A stretch of 64,000 nucleotides of DNA, from NCBI GenBank assembly GCA_963763325.1, contig CAVXOL010000012.1, forward strand, positions 24,357 to 88,356, written 5' to 3'. This document shows positions 16,015 to 25,154 of this stretch, in pieces. Position numbers and translations under genes: made by a program. The notes beneath the pieces are model-generated. The model had not been told where the DNA came from. It ran no database searches and was given only the letters and a program-made list of their open reading frames with translations. This DNA is from JBBECJ01 sp963763325 (GTDB taxonomy: Bacteria; Chloroflexota; Chloroflexia; Thermomicrobiales; CFX8). The stretch's first letter is position 1, and every line of letters begins with the position of its first letter.

Positions 16015-18045
16015 TTAGTCAGCTGGTGCCTCGTGACCTATCCGGCGCAGGAACTCGGCCTCGTCGATGATCGTCACGCCGTATTCTCGTGCCTTGTCCG
16101 CCTTACTGCCGGCATCTTCGCCCACAATCACGATACCCGTTTTGCGCGAGACTGATGACGAGATATTGGCGCCGGCTCGCTTGAGCAATGCCTCTGCGTC
16201 ACCGCGCGTCATAGTCGTCAGTCTTCCAGTCAGGACGACCGACTTCCCATCCCACTCTGGGGACGCCTGAACCGCGTCGCCAACATCTTCCTGTTCGGTC
16301 CGGACTCCGAACGATTTCAACTGCTCGACCAGGCTTCGGTTGCGCTCTTCAGCGAACCAGTCAACGACCGACTGTGCGACAACCTGACCAACGCCTGGTA
16401 CGCTGGCGACATGTTCCAGAGTCGCCGTCGCCAGCGCGTCCAGCGACCGGAATCGGTCAGCCAGCAGGCCGGCGTTACGCTCACCAACGTGTCGAATGCC
16501 GAGTGCGAAGATGACGCGCGCCAGCGGCTGTTCCTTGCTCGTCTCGATCGAACGCTGTAGCCGCTCGACGCTCTTCTCTCCCATCCCCTCCATCTGGAGG
16601 ATCGCGTCCCAATCGAGCTGGTAGACGTCAGCCAGCGACTTGATAAGTCCAGCGTCGACGAATCGAGCCGCCAGTTTTGCTCCGAGCCCTTCGATGTCCA
16701 TCGCGCCGCGTGAGACGAAGTGCGACACCTGCTCGCGCAACTGAGCGGGGCAGCTTGAGTTGACGCAATACGACATCGCCTCACCCTCGACGCGCTCAAT
16801 CGTTGAGCCGCAGACAGGGCAGCGATCGGGCCATTGGAACACCTGCTCGTCTCCGGTACGCGCATCCGTTACAACCCGAAGGATCTTCGGGATTACGTCT
16901 CCTGCGCGCTCGATGATGACGGTGTCGCCAATTCTGACATCCAGTCGGCGGATTTCGTCTTCGTTGTGGAGCGTGGCACGACTGACGGTGACACCGCCAA
17001 TCTGGACCGGGGCGAGCAGCGCGAGTGGATTGAGGCTGCCGGTCCGCCCAACGTTGATCGTGATCCCCTCAAGCGTCGTCGTCGCCTGCATGGCCGGGAA
17101 CTTGTAGGCGGTTGCCCAGCGAGGTTCGCGCGCGACGCTGCCAATCTCGTCATATAGCCGCGTGTCGTCAACCTTGATCACAACGCCGTCGATGTCGAAG
17201 TCAAGCGTCTCGCGGCGCTCAAGCCAACCTTCGCAGGCGGCCCAGATTTCGTCGGCAGTTGTCACCGTCGCGAAGTTCGGGCTGGTCGGAAAACCCAGGT
17301 CTTCCAGTAACCTCAGCATCTCCGATTGGCGATGCGGCAGGCTGTCGCCCCGGGTCGCCGCCGCGTACGCGAAGAATCGCAGCGGACGATTGGCAGTGAT
17401 CTTCGGATCGAGCTGACGGAGTGCACCGGATGCGGAGTTACGAGGGTTGGCAAATGGAACCTCTCCACGCTCCAGCCGCTCCTCGTTCATCTTCAGGAAC
17501 TCGCTACGACGCATGTACACTTCGCCGCGCACCTCAAAGTCATCCGGTGCGCGTTCCGGGTGAGCCAGCCTGTTCGGGATATCCCGTATCGTGCGCATGT
17601 TGGCGGTGACATCCTCACCAACCAGTCCATTACCCCGAGTTGCGCCGCGATTGAAGGCAGCCGAGCGGTAACGCAGGCTGCTCGCAACACCGTCGATTTT
17701 TGGTTCAATCGTGAAGGTCAGCTCCTCGCGGCCAGCGAAACGGTGAACCCGTCGCAGCCACTCTTCCAATCCGTCGCGCGAGAAAACGTTTGAAAGCGAC
17801 TGCATCGGCACGTCGTGAACGACCTCTGAAAACCCCTCGGACGGCAACTCACCGACCGTCTGTGTCGGTGAGTCAGGTGTCAACAGATGCGGGAATTGTT
17901 CTTCGAGTCGCCTCAGTTCGTGGAACGATGCATCCCATTCGGCGTCAGAAACAGATGGCTGCTGGAGGATGTAATACTCGTGGTTGTACTGCCGGATGAG
18001 TGCGCGCAGCTCTTCGATGCGCGCTTGAGCCGCGGATTCGTCCAT
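16015..18045 (-). CDS. ligA: NAD-dependent DNA ligase
   Basis: 676 residues with the full LigA layout: Ia domain (H-E-Y-Y near residue 20), adenylation domain with the AMP-accepting lysine in E-P-K-I-D-G-V-A, OB fold, four-cysteine zinc finger (C-P-V-C then C-V-N-S-S-C), helix-hairpin-helix repeats, and a C-terminal BRCT domain (V-V-L-T-G-R-L, then the G-S-K-A-D-K-A segment). Seals nicks in replication and repair. Start at the ATG giving M-D-E-S-A-A-Q-A-R; no strong ribosome site. Divergent from the exonuclease-UvrC fusion gene. Confidence 0.96.
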   Translation of the reverse strand: MDESAAQARIEELRALIRQYNHEYYILQQPSVSDAEWDASFHELRRLEEQFPHLLTPDSPTQTVGELPSEGFSEVVHDVPMQSLSNVFSRDGLEEWLRRVHRFAGREELTFTIEPKIDGVASSLRYRSAAFNRGATRGNGLVGEDVTANMRTIRDIPNRLAHPERAPDDFEVRGEVYMRRSEFLKMNEERLERGEVPFANPRNSASGALRQLDPKITANRPLRFFAYAAATRGDSLPHRQSEMLRLLEDLGFPTSPNFATVTTADEIWAACEGWLERRETLDFDIDGVVIKVDDTRLYDEIGSVAREPRWATAYKFPAMQATTTLEGITINVGRTGSLNPLALLAPVQIGGVTVSRATLHNEDEIRRLDVRIGDTVIIERAGDVIPKILRVVTDARTGDEQVFQWPDRCPVCGSTIERVEGEAMSYCVNSSCPAQLREQVSHFVSRGAMDIEGLGAKLAARFVDAGLIKSLADVYQLDWDAILQMEGMGEKSVERLQRSIETSKEQPLARVIFALGIRHVGERNAGLLADRFRSLDALATATLEHVASVPGVGQVVAQSVVDWFAEERNRSLVEQLKSFGVRTEQEDVGDAVQASPEWDGKSVVLTGRLTTMTRGDAEALLKRAGANISSSVSRKTGIVIVGEDAGSKADKAREYGVTIIDEAEFLRRIGHEAPAD

Positions 18046-18135
18046 GCGCTCGAGTCACTCCCCAGGCTGGCGCGGGCCACGGGACGACAGCCGCGCCGCT
18101 AATCAGTGCGTACGACCGCGCGAGTATAGCACAGG

Positions 18136-18165
18136 TTGTTCGTACACTTGTTCGACTCGTATACT
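18136..18165 (+). promoter_or_regulatory. Putative promoter of the exonuclease-uvrC-like operon
   Basis: TTGTTC at 18136-18141 and TATACT at 18160-18165 with an 18-base spacer, 46 bases before the GTG start at 18211. On the opposite strand a TATACT at 18123-18128 could be the -10 element for ligA, making this a compact divergent promoter region. Confidence 0.5.
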
Positions 18166-18210
18166 CCCTGCACCTTGACTGAGGGGCAAGCCAGACCGGG
18201 GGAGTAGTCG

Positions 18211-20229
18211 GTGCAACAGGTTGGCGCGACGCAGCACGAGGGGGCCGGTTACCCTGGACTCGTCGAACGCGCGCTGGCCTGCATTGAGGAACACCACGGC
18301 AGCCTGGATGAGAATTCCCTGATCGGGCATGTATTTGGTGGGGCGTCGTCTCCCACCCTCTGGCGTCCATTGCTTCGATCGGTTCTGAAGGATCATCCGG
18401 GTCTGACTCTGCGCTCCGATGGAGTCTGGACGACGCGAATACAGGTTGATCAGGTCGAGTTCCCTGCCGAATTCGTCGTCCTCGATGTCGAGACGACGGG
18501 ACTCAAGCCCTCCCAGCAACGCATCATCGAGGTTGCGCTGATTCGGGTTTCACCGCATGGCGCGCCGATTCGCTGGTCGTCGCTCGTCAATCCGGGTCGG
18601 CCAGTCCCAGCCTACATATCCCAGAAGGTTGGAATCAACGACGCGATGATTGCCGATGCACCTGAGTTCCGCTCAATAGCACCAACAATCGTCGAGATTC
18701 TGGATGAACTTCCGGTCGTCGGTCACAACATCGCCTTCGATCTCTCGTTTATCAACACCGAACTCATGCGCTGCGGTCTGCCGAGACTCGTGAATACGCC
18801 GATCGATACGCTCACGCTGACCAGCCAGCTCGTCTCCGAAGCGCGCCGGCTCAATCTGGCCGATGTCGCGCGCGCCATGGGCATCGACAGCCGCACGTCG
18901 CACCGCGCCATGCCTGACGCCGAGACGACGCTAGAGGTATTCCGACTCCTCTTGATGCGCGCCCGGGAAAAGGGACTGTCGACCCTGGATGACCTGGTAC
19001 GCACGTCCGCCAGTGCGCGACCGTCGTCGCGAGTTCGAAAGCCGGTTGGCCGCGCCAGTTCGATCCTCGATCGGTCGTATCTGTCCGACATCCCGCACGC
19101 GCCCGGCGTCTACATCATGCGCGACAAAGATGATCGCATCCTCTACGTAGGTAAGGCGAAGGACCTCCGCAAACGGGTTGCGTCGTACTATTCTCAGCCG
19201 CTCGGCTACACGCGCAAGATGGACGGACTGCTTGAAACGCTGGCTCGCATCCAGATCGAAGTCGTCGGTAGCGAGCTTGAGGCGCTGATCCTCGAATCGC
19301 AACTGATTCGGCGCTATCGCCCACGCTACAACACCGTTCAGCGCAATGCTGAGCAGTATGTCTACGTCAAGGTCGATATCTCAAATCCGTGGCCACGTGT
19401 CACGACTTGCCGCGACCGCGCCGACGATGGAGCACTCTACTTCGGCCCGTTCAAGTCCAGCTCGCGTGCTCGGGACGCTGTCGAACTCGTCAACGATGTC
19501 CTGCCCCTTCGAACCTGCCGGCGCTCATTCGCCGACAAGCGATCGTATGGCTCCCCCTGCCTGGAGCTGGAGTTGCATCGCTGCCTCGGGCCGTGCGTCG
19601 GGCGAGCAGATGCAGAGATCTACCGAGGCCTCGTCCGTGACGTCGTCGCCTTCTTCAACGGCAACACGACGCAGATGATTGCTCGACTCCATGCAAAGCT
19701 TCAAGAGACCGTCGCGACGCTCGACTTTGAGCGAGCCGCCCGTCTTCGCGACCGGATTCGTCAGGTCGAACGACTGGCGACCGAGCAGCATCTCCTCGAC
19801 GGCGCTGGCCGGTACGAGCACGCTCTGTTGGTGCTGCCGAGTCCTGAGCCGAATAAGCGTGAAGTCTGGTATCTATTGAAGGGTCGACGCTGGGCGCAGT
19901 TGACGGTCGACGACTCCGAGCGGGCTGAGGAGTTGGCCAGACGGTTGGAGCCCATCACCGAACGCGCCAGGGACGGTGCGACAGCGTTTGTGCCGGACCA
20001 TCACGCCGTCGATGAGCTTTCGATCCTCGCGCGCTGGATGCGCAGGACACCGGAGCATCCAGCGCTGATCGCACTTGATGACCGACAACTCCTCGACGCC
20101 TCGCGGCGGGTATTGGAGATCGATCTGGACGTCCCGTTTGGTGACGTTGGTGCAGCCGACGAAAACGAAGAGTCACAGGAAGTGCCGGTTGGCGCGATTG
20201 ACGAGAGTGGGAGCGCGGATGGAGGCTGA
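18211..20229 (+). CDS. DnaQ-like 3'-5' exonuclease fused to UvrC N-terminal (GIY-YIG) nuclease
   Basis: 672 residues. Residues ~88-250 are a DEDDh exonuclease: D92 and E94 in V-L-D-V-E-T-T-G, D177 in G-H-N-I-A-F-D, and H231...D236. Residues ~292-385 are a GIY-YIG domain (P-G-V-Y-I-M, then L-Y-V-G-K-A-K-D-L-R-K-R, catalytic Glu362 in L-E-S-Q-L-I-R-R-Y-R-P-R-Y-N). A UVR helical motif (F-E-R-A-A-R-L-R-D-R-I) follows near residue 510. The RNase H-like 5' nuclease and HhH of full UvrC are absent, so this resembles Cho-type single-nick incision proteins fused to an epsilon-like exonuclease, known in actinobacteria. GTG start behind GGGGGAG. Overlaps the next gene by 11 bases. Confidence 0.9.
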   Translation: MQQVGATQHEGAGYPGLVERALACIEEHHGSLDENSLIGHVFGGASSPTLWRPLLRSVLKDHPGLTLRSDGVWTTRIQVDQVEFPAEFVVLDVETTGLKPSQQRIIEVALIRVSPHGAPIRWSSLVNPGRPVPAYISQKVGINDAMIADAPEFRSIAPTIVEILDELPVVGHNIAFDLSFINTELMRCGLPRLVNTPIDTLTLTSQLVSEARRLNLADVARAMGIDSRTSHRAMPDAETTLEVFRLLLMRAREKGLSTLDDLVRTSASARPSSRVRKPVGRASSILDRSYLSDIPHAPGVYIMRDKDDRILYVGKAKDLRKRVASYYSQPLGYTRKMDGLLETLARIQIEVVGSELEALILESQLIRRYRPRYNTVQRNAEQYVYVKVDISNPWPRVTTCRDRADDGALYFGPFKSSSRARDAVELVNDVLPLRTCRRSFADKRSYGSPCLELELHRCLGPCVGRADAEIYRGLVRDVVAFFNGNTTQMIARLHAKLQETVATLDFERAARLRDRIRQVERLATEQHLLDGAGRYEHALLVLPSPEPNKREVWYLLKGRRWAQLTVDDSERAEELARRLEPITERARDGATAFVPDHHAVDELSILARWMRRTPEHPALIALDDRQLLDASRRVLEIDLDVPFGDVGAADENEESQEVPVGAIDESGSADGG

Positions 20230-20845
20230 CGACAGGATTCGGATATTGGACGAGGTCGCGACGCTTGTACGCAGCTGCGGGCGATGTGAACTCTGCCGTG
20301 GGAGGACCAACGCCGTTCCAGGCCACGGTAACCTCAAGACAGAGATCATGTTCATTGGCGAAGCTCCCGGCCAACACGAGGACCGGCAGGGCCTACCGTT
20401 CATCGGCGCTTCCGGTCAGTTCCTGAACCATCTGCTGGCATCGATCGAACTGAGCCGCGACGATGTCTTCATCACCAATATCGTCAAGTGTCGCCCACCC
20501 GGCAATCGTGACCCGCTTCCCGACGAGATCGCCGCCTGCAGCTCCTACCTGGACACGCAGATCGACGCCATCAACCCGTTGATGATCGTCACGCTCGGCC
20601 GATTCTCGATGTCGAAATGGTTCCCCAACGAACGCATCTCCCGCATCCACGGCCAGGCGCGAACATTCGGTCAACGGGTCGTCGTTCCGATGTATCATCC
20701 CGCCGCCGCGCTGCACCAGGCGTCTCTGCGTTCGACAATTGAGGCCGACTTCGAACGTCTTCCGCGCATCCTCGCTCAGGCCCGCGAACAACTCACTCCG
20801 GCGGACGCGGAAGTTGACCCGATCAATCAGATGCGCTTGTTCTAA
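20219..20845 (+). CDS. Family 4 (Fe-S) uracil-DNA glycosylase
   Basis: 208 residues. It excises uracil from DNA. Marks are the N-terminal C20-x2-C23 (with C26), the G-E-A-P-G-Q-H-E-D-R-Q-G-L-P-F-I-G catalytic segment, V-K-C-R-P-P-G-N-R with a cluster cysteine, a fourth in A-A-C-S-S-Y-L, and the late M-Y-H-P-A-A motif. Start chosen at 20219: it gives the family N-terminus, GGGAG precedes it, and it overlaps the upstream stop by 11 bases. The frame is open far upstream but there it only shadows the previous gene. Confidence 0.93.
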   Translation: MEADDRIRILDEVATLVRSCGRCELCRGRTNAVPGHGNLKTEIMFIGEAPGQHEDRQGLPFIGASGQFLNHLLASIELSRDDVFITNIVKCRPPGNRDPLPDEIAACSSYLDTQIDAINPLMIVTLGRFSMSKWFPNERISRIHGQARTFGQRVVVPMYHPAAALHQASLRSTIEADFERLPRILAQAREQLTPADAEVDPINQMRLF

Positions 20846-21012
20846 GTTGGCCATACATTCGATCAGAGCCGCAGCGAACGCGTTCGCCTCGCGGAGTCAA
20901 GCACGCAATTGAACACCGTGGGAGAGGTGCGACTCATCATTGTGAGGACGCTATCCTGGCCACTCGCAGTTGTGTGATCATCAGCGAAATACCGCATCGT
21001 CGTCCGGTTTCC

Positions 21013-21041
21013 TTGACCAGAAGCATCTCGGCGCGTAAAGT
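21013..21041 (+). promoter_or_regulatory. Putative promoter of ftsK
   Basis: TTGACC at 21013-21018, 17-base spacer, TAAAGT at 21036-21041. Expected transcription start is near 21048, inside the palindrome at 21040-21051 and only ~27 bases before the GTG start of ftsK. Confidence 0.6.
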
Positions 21042-21059
21042 GTACGTACACTGTGTACA
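21040..21059. promoter_or_regulatory. Possible operator: GTGTACGTACAC palindrome at the ftsK start site
   Basis: A perfect 12-base palindrome at 21040-21051 overlaps the end of the -10 element, followed at 21053-21059 by TGTGTAC/A that repeats half of it. The position (promoter to +10) is where a repressor would act. The regulator is unknown to me. Confidence 0.35.
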
Positions 21060-21074
21060 GGGCGAGGAGCGGGT

Positions 21075-23358
21075 GTGGCAGCGCGAGCGAAAACGAAGTC
21101 AGTACAACAGGGAACGACCCGGCGGGTCGGCATGCCGGCCCCACCGACGCCAAACCGGCCGTCGCGTTCCCGTCGGGCGGCGAGAAGCGTTGGCCGATGG
21201 TTCGCCAGCATTGATATCCCGCCACGGCTCCGCGAAGAACTGATCGCGTTCGCCATTTTTACCGCTGCGGTCATCGCCGCACTACCGCTGGTCGGAATGG
21301 CGAGGGGCAGTGCGCTTGACTATGTCGGCAGTGCGATCCGCTCGATGTTCGGACAGGCTGGCATGATCGTCCCACTAGGCCTGTCAGTCATCGCCGTCGA
21401 GATCTGGCGAGCTGGAGACGCTGGCCAGCGCGTACGGCGAATCGTCGGCGGCGTCGTCACGGTTGCGTCAATTGTTGGGCTGATCACGCTCGGACAGACC
21501 GATCGAGACGTCTCGGAGACAGGTGGGGCGGCGGGTTGGGCCGTCTCAACCGGCCTGATGGAGTTGCTTGGTGAGGTCGGCGCCGGTCTGACACTCATCG
21601 CTCTCGGGTTCGCGGGCGTATTTCTCGTGACCGGCTATACGGTCCGCGAGATTTCGGAGTCCTGGCAGCGCGTCCGGCCCCGCCGTCACTACGATCATGC
21701 TGGCTGGGCCGGTGAAGAGTCAGAGATCGTCGCTGTCGAGTCACTGGCGGATGACGCGGACGTGAACGCTGGTACCGCGCCATTTAAGAGATCCACAACC
21801 GGAGAGATGCCGGAGGTTGCCGCACCGTCCGCGGTGCCAGATCCTCCGGCCGCGCCAGTCATCAAGGTACCCAAGCCGGATCGACCCAGTCCTGCCGCCC
21901 AGACCGCGGTTGAGCCGGTCGAAATTGAGGCAGAGGTGCGCTCGGCTCCGAAGGGCAAGTGGAAGCTCCCATCGATCAACAAGCTGGCACTGTACAAGAG
22001 CTCAGAACCGGATGCCAGTGACCTCGAAGGAAAGGCAAAGCGGATCGAGGAGACACTCGCCTCGTTCAAAGTCGAGGCGAAGGTCCGCGAAGTCTTTCCA
22101 GGTCCGGCAGTCACCTTGTTTACCGTTCAGCCCGGTTCTGGCGTCAAGGTACGTCGAATCACCGAGCTCCAGAATGACCTGGCATCTGGCCCTGGCCGCG
22201 CCGTCAATTCGGATCGAGGCGCCGGTCCCAGGAATGGCGCGTGTCGGGATCGAGATTCCGAACGCCAGCATCTCGACGGTTGGCTTGCGCGAGACGCTGG
22301 AGTCGAGCGGGTTCACGAAGTCGAGTGCCAAGTTGCCGGTGCCGCTCGGTCGTGACGTCAACGGCCGATACATCGTTGGTGATCTCGCGAAGATGCCGCA
22401 CCTGCTGATCGCGGGCGCGACCGGTTCTGGAAAGAGCGTCTGCCTGAACGGCATCATCGCGACCTTCCTGCTGACGAAGACGCCGGACGACCTCCGCCTG
22501 ATCATGATCGATCCAAAAATGGTCGAGATGGCCGGTTACGAAGGTGTGCCACATCTTCAGTCGCCTGTCGTCACCGAGATGAACAAGGTTGTCTCGGCGC
22601 TGCGGGCCGTCTTGCGTGAGATGGAACGGCGTTATCAGCTCTTTTCACGGCTCGGTGTCCGCAACATCGATGGCTACGAGCTACGCCGCTCAACCGAGCC
22701 GACACTTGAGAAGATGCCGTACATGGTCGTCATCATCGACGAACTGGCCGACCTGATGATGACGACGCCTGACGAGGTTGAGACGATCCTCGTTCGGTTG
22801 GCGCAGATGGCACGTGCGACCGGCATTCACCTGATTATCGCGACCCAGCGCCCAACCGTTGACGTCCTGACCGGACTGATCAAGGCCAATGTCCCGGCCA
22901 GAATCGCGTTCGCCGTCACGTCGCTGACCGACAGCCGAGTCATTCTCGACGTCGCTGGAGCCGAGCGGTTGCTCGGACGAGGTGACATGCTGTTCATGCC
23001 GCCAGATGCCGCGAAGCCATATCGAATCCAGGGTTCCTACATCGATGACCAGGACCTGCATCAGATCGTCAAGCATTGGCGATTGCTCGCTCCAGACACG
23101 ATTTACGAGCCGGAGTGGGCGCAATTGCCGACCGACAGCGAGACTGAAGAGGGCAGCGAAGACCCACTGATGGAACAGGCACTGACGATCGTTCGGCAGC
23201 AGGGCACCGCCTCGGCTTCGATGTTGCAACGGCGCCTTCGCATTGGCTACAACCGCGCCGCGCGATTGATCGAGACGATGGAGGATGAGGGTATCATCGG
23301 ACCCGCCGACGGGTCGAAAGTGCGGCCGGTCATCGATTCTGACGATTGGAACGACTGA
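21075..23358 (+). pseudogene. ftsK: FtsK/SpoIIIE-type DNA translocase, interrupted by a single-base frameshift
   Basis: Two frames together make one FtsK protein. The first, from the GTG at 21075 (GAGGAG upstream), carries four membrane segments (about residues 56-190), an Ala/Pro-rich linker and the start of the motor (P-G-P-A-V-T-L-F, I-T-E-L-Q-N-D-L-A). It then leaves the family sequence at about 22185. In the +1 frame the family sequence resumes at once (L-A-L-A-A-P-S-I-R-I-E-A-P-V-P-G) and runs through Walker A (G-A-T-G-S-G-K-S), Walker B (V-V-I-I-D-E-L-A-D), I-A-T-Q-R-P and a C-terminal gamma winged helix to 23358. One extra base (the T at 22185 is the best candidate) explains it. It may be a sequencing error, a true mutation or a recoding site; combined length near 760 residues is normal. 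Confidence 0.85.
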
Positions 23359-23422
23359 AGCCGGGCGGCGGATGCCGCGATGTATACTTTTCACCGGATA
23401 CGTCGGCTGGTGGAGGCTTTGA

Positions 23423-24031
23423 TTGCGGCAATCGAGGATAACAGCAGAACCGGTTGCGAGGTTGATCGACGAGCTTGGCAGGCTGCCCGGCGTAGGACCA
23501 AAGTCGGCATCACGTCTTGCATACTATTTGCTGCGTGCGTCACGTGAGCAGGCCCTCTCACTGGCGGAGGCGATCCTTGAGGTCAAGGAGCGGATCGTTC
23601 TCTGCTCCCGATGCTTTAACATCACCGAGTCGAACCCATGCGCAATCTGTGAAGACACTGAACGAGATCAACGTATGATCTGCGTCGTTGAGGAGCCTCT
23701 CGATGTCCTCGCGCTGGACCGAACTGGCGAGTTCAAGGGGCTGTACCATGTCCTGCACGGGGCGATCTCGCCCGTCGATGGGATCGGGCCGGACAAGCTC
23801 AGAATTCGCGAGTTGCTGGAACGCGTACAATCCGAACGTCCCGAAGAGGTTATCCTGGCGATGAACCCGAACATAGAGGGCGATGCGACCGCGATGTACA
23901 TTGCGCGCCAACTCGTTTCGACCGGCGTCTCGATCAGCCGACCGGCGAGTGGCCTGCCGGTTGGCGGTGACCTGGAGTACGCCGACGAGATTACCCTCGG
24001 CCGCGCGCTTGTTGGTCGGCGCACGCTATAG
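23423..24031 (+). CDS. recR: Recombination mediator protein RecR
   Basis: 202 residues; acts with RecO and RecF in gap repair by RecA loading. N-terminal HhH (L-G-R-L-P-G-V-G-P-K-S-A), four-cysteine zinc finger (C-S-R-C then C-A-I-C), Toprim domain (I-C-V-V-E-E-P) and the C-terminal G-L-P-V-G-G-D-L-E-Y-A-D. TTG start at 23423 with TGGAGG upstream. recO is at 31011 in the same window, separated by other genes. Confidence 0.95.
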   Translation: MRQSRITAEPVARLIDELGRLPGVGPKSASRLAYYLLRASREQALSLAEAILEVKERIVLCSRCFNITESNPCAICEDTERDQRMICVVEEPLDVLALDRTGEFKGLYHVLHGAISPVDGIGPDKLRIRELLERVQSERPEEVILAMNPNIEGDATAMYIARQLVSTGVSISRPASGLPVGGDLEYADEITLGRALVGRRTL

Positions 24032-24089
24032 CTGGCCCGGATGGGCGCTCAATGCCTGTACCGGCTGAAAACGAGAGATTCGGACCGCT

Positions 24090-25154
24090 GTGCCAACTCT
24101 CGCCATCCGACCGCTAAATCCACGTGACTTTCCCGCGATGCGCGACGTTTGCCAACGTCGTGAGCGGCTCGATATGCCCGACGCAATCGACCATGCCGTG
24201 CCGGATCTCGCTGGACAGGTGCTGGCGACGCTCCCTGCCAATCTGCGCCAGGGACGAGTCTATGTCGCGCTCGTCGACGGCGAGCTGTGTGCCTACATGG
24301 TCTTCCGGCCCCAGGCATCGCGCTATCGATGGGACGTTCTGGCCGTCGCAGCCGGTTCGCCGCGGCTCGATGCGACCGATGATGTCTGCATCGAGCTCTG
24401 GAGTGCACTGCTGGAGTATGCAATCAAGCACGCCGGCGAGGCCGGAGCCAAACGTCTCTTCGCGACCGCGCCGGACGAAGGTGCGGCCTTCGCGAGTTTG
24501 CGGTCAGCTGGATTTGAGCGCTATGCCCAGTTCATGATCCTGGCCGGCACGCGTCCGAGCGGACCGGTCGGTCTGCCGGAAGGGATGCGCGAACAGGACG
24601 ATAGTGATGTCTGGTCAATTCATCAGCTCTATCACCATGTGACACCTCGTGCCGTCCAGTTTGCCGAGGCACTGACCAGCACCGTTTGGGAACTACCACA
24701 GCGAAACCTGTTGGCCAGGTTGACCGGGATGCCACCAAAAGCGAAGGCATTCGTTCTTGATACGAGGGACGGCGTCCAGGCGTACTGTGCGATCAACGTC
24801 CGCCGTGGTGGAGCAATGGCACGGTTGATGATCTCGCAAGACTATCGTGCTCTGGCCGTACCGTTCGTTCTGGCCGCCGCCTCAGAGGCTGGTGTAGCCC
24901 CGGACTGCAGACTACGAGTGCTCGTGCCAGGCTATGCCAGTGAACTCGTGTCCGGTTTTCTCGATGCTGGGTTTGAGCTTGAACATGAACGGACAGCGAT
25001 GGTCCGTCACACGACCGCGCCGGCATTGATTCATGCGCGGCTGACCCCGATTCTGGTCGAGGCGGGGGAGCGTGTCCCACGAGGAGTCCCGACCTATGTA
25101 CGTAATGCGCGCCGAACCGGCCCTGAGCAGGGAACTGGGAGTCTACGCGCGTGA
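24090..25154 (+). CDS. GNAT-like acetyltransferase, probably two GNAT folds
   Basis: 354 residues. The first ~160 residues (A-I-R-P-L-N-P-R-D-F start, Y-V-A-L-V-D-G-E-L-C-A-Y-M-V strand pair, then S-L-R-S-A-G-F-E-R-Y) look like a GNAT fold; the second part repeats a beta-rich layout with V-S-G-F-L-D-A-G-F-E-L-E-H-E-R near the end. The canonical R/Q-x-x-G-x-G/A acetyl-CoA loop is not clearly kept, so activity is uncertain. GTG start. Its stop overlaps the next start (GTGA), so it leads a tightly coupled string of genes. Confidence 0.6.
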   Translation: MPTLAIRPLNPRDFPAMRDVCQRRERLDMPDAIDHAVPDLAGQVLATLPANLRQGRVYVALVDGELCAYMVFRPQASRYRWDVLAVAAGSPRLDATDDVCIELWSALLEYAIKHAGEAGAKRLFATAPDEGAAFASLRSAGFERYAQFMILAGTRPSGPVGLPEGMREQDDSDVWSIHQLYHHVTPRAVQFAEALTSTVWELPQRNLLARLTGMPPKAKAFVLDTRDGVQAYCAINVRRGGAMARLMISQDYRALAVPFVLAAASEAGVAPDCRLRVLVPGYASELVSGFLDAGFELEHERTAMVRHTTAPALIHARLTPILVEAGERVPRGVPTYVRNARRTGPEQGTGSLRA

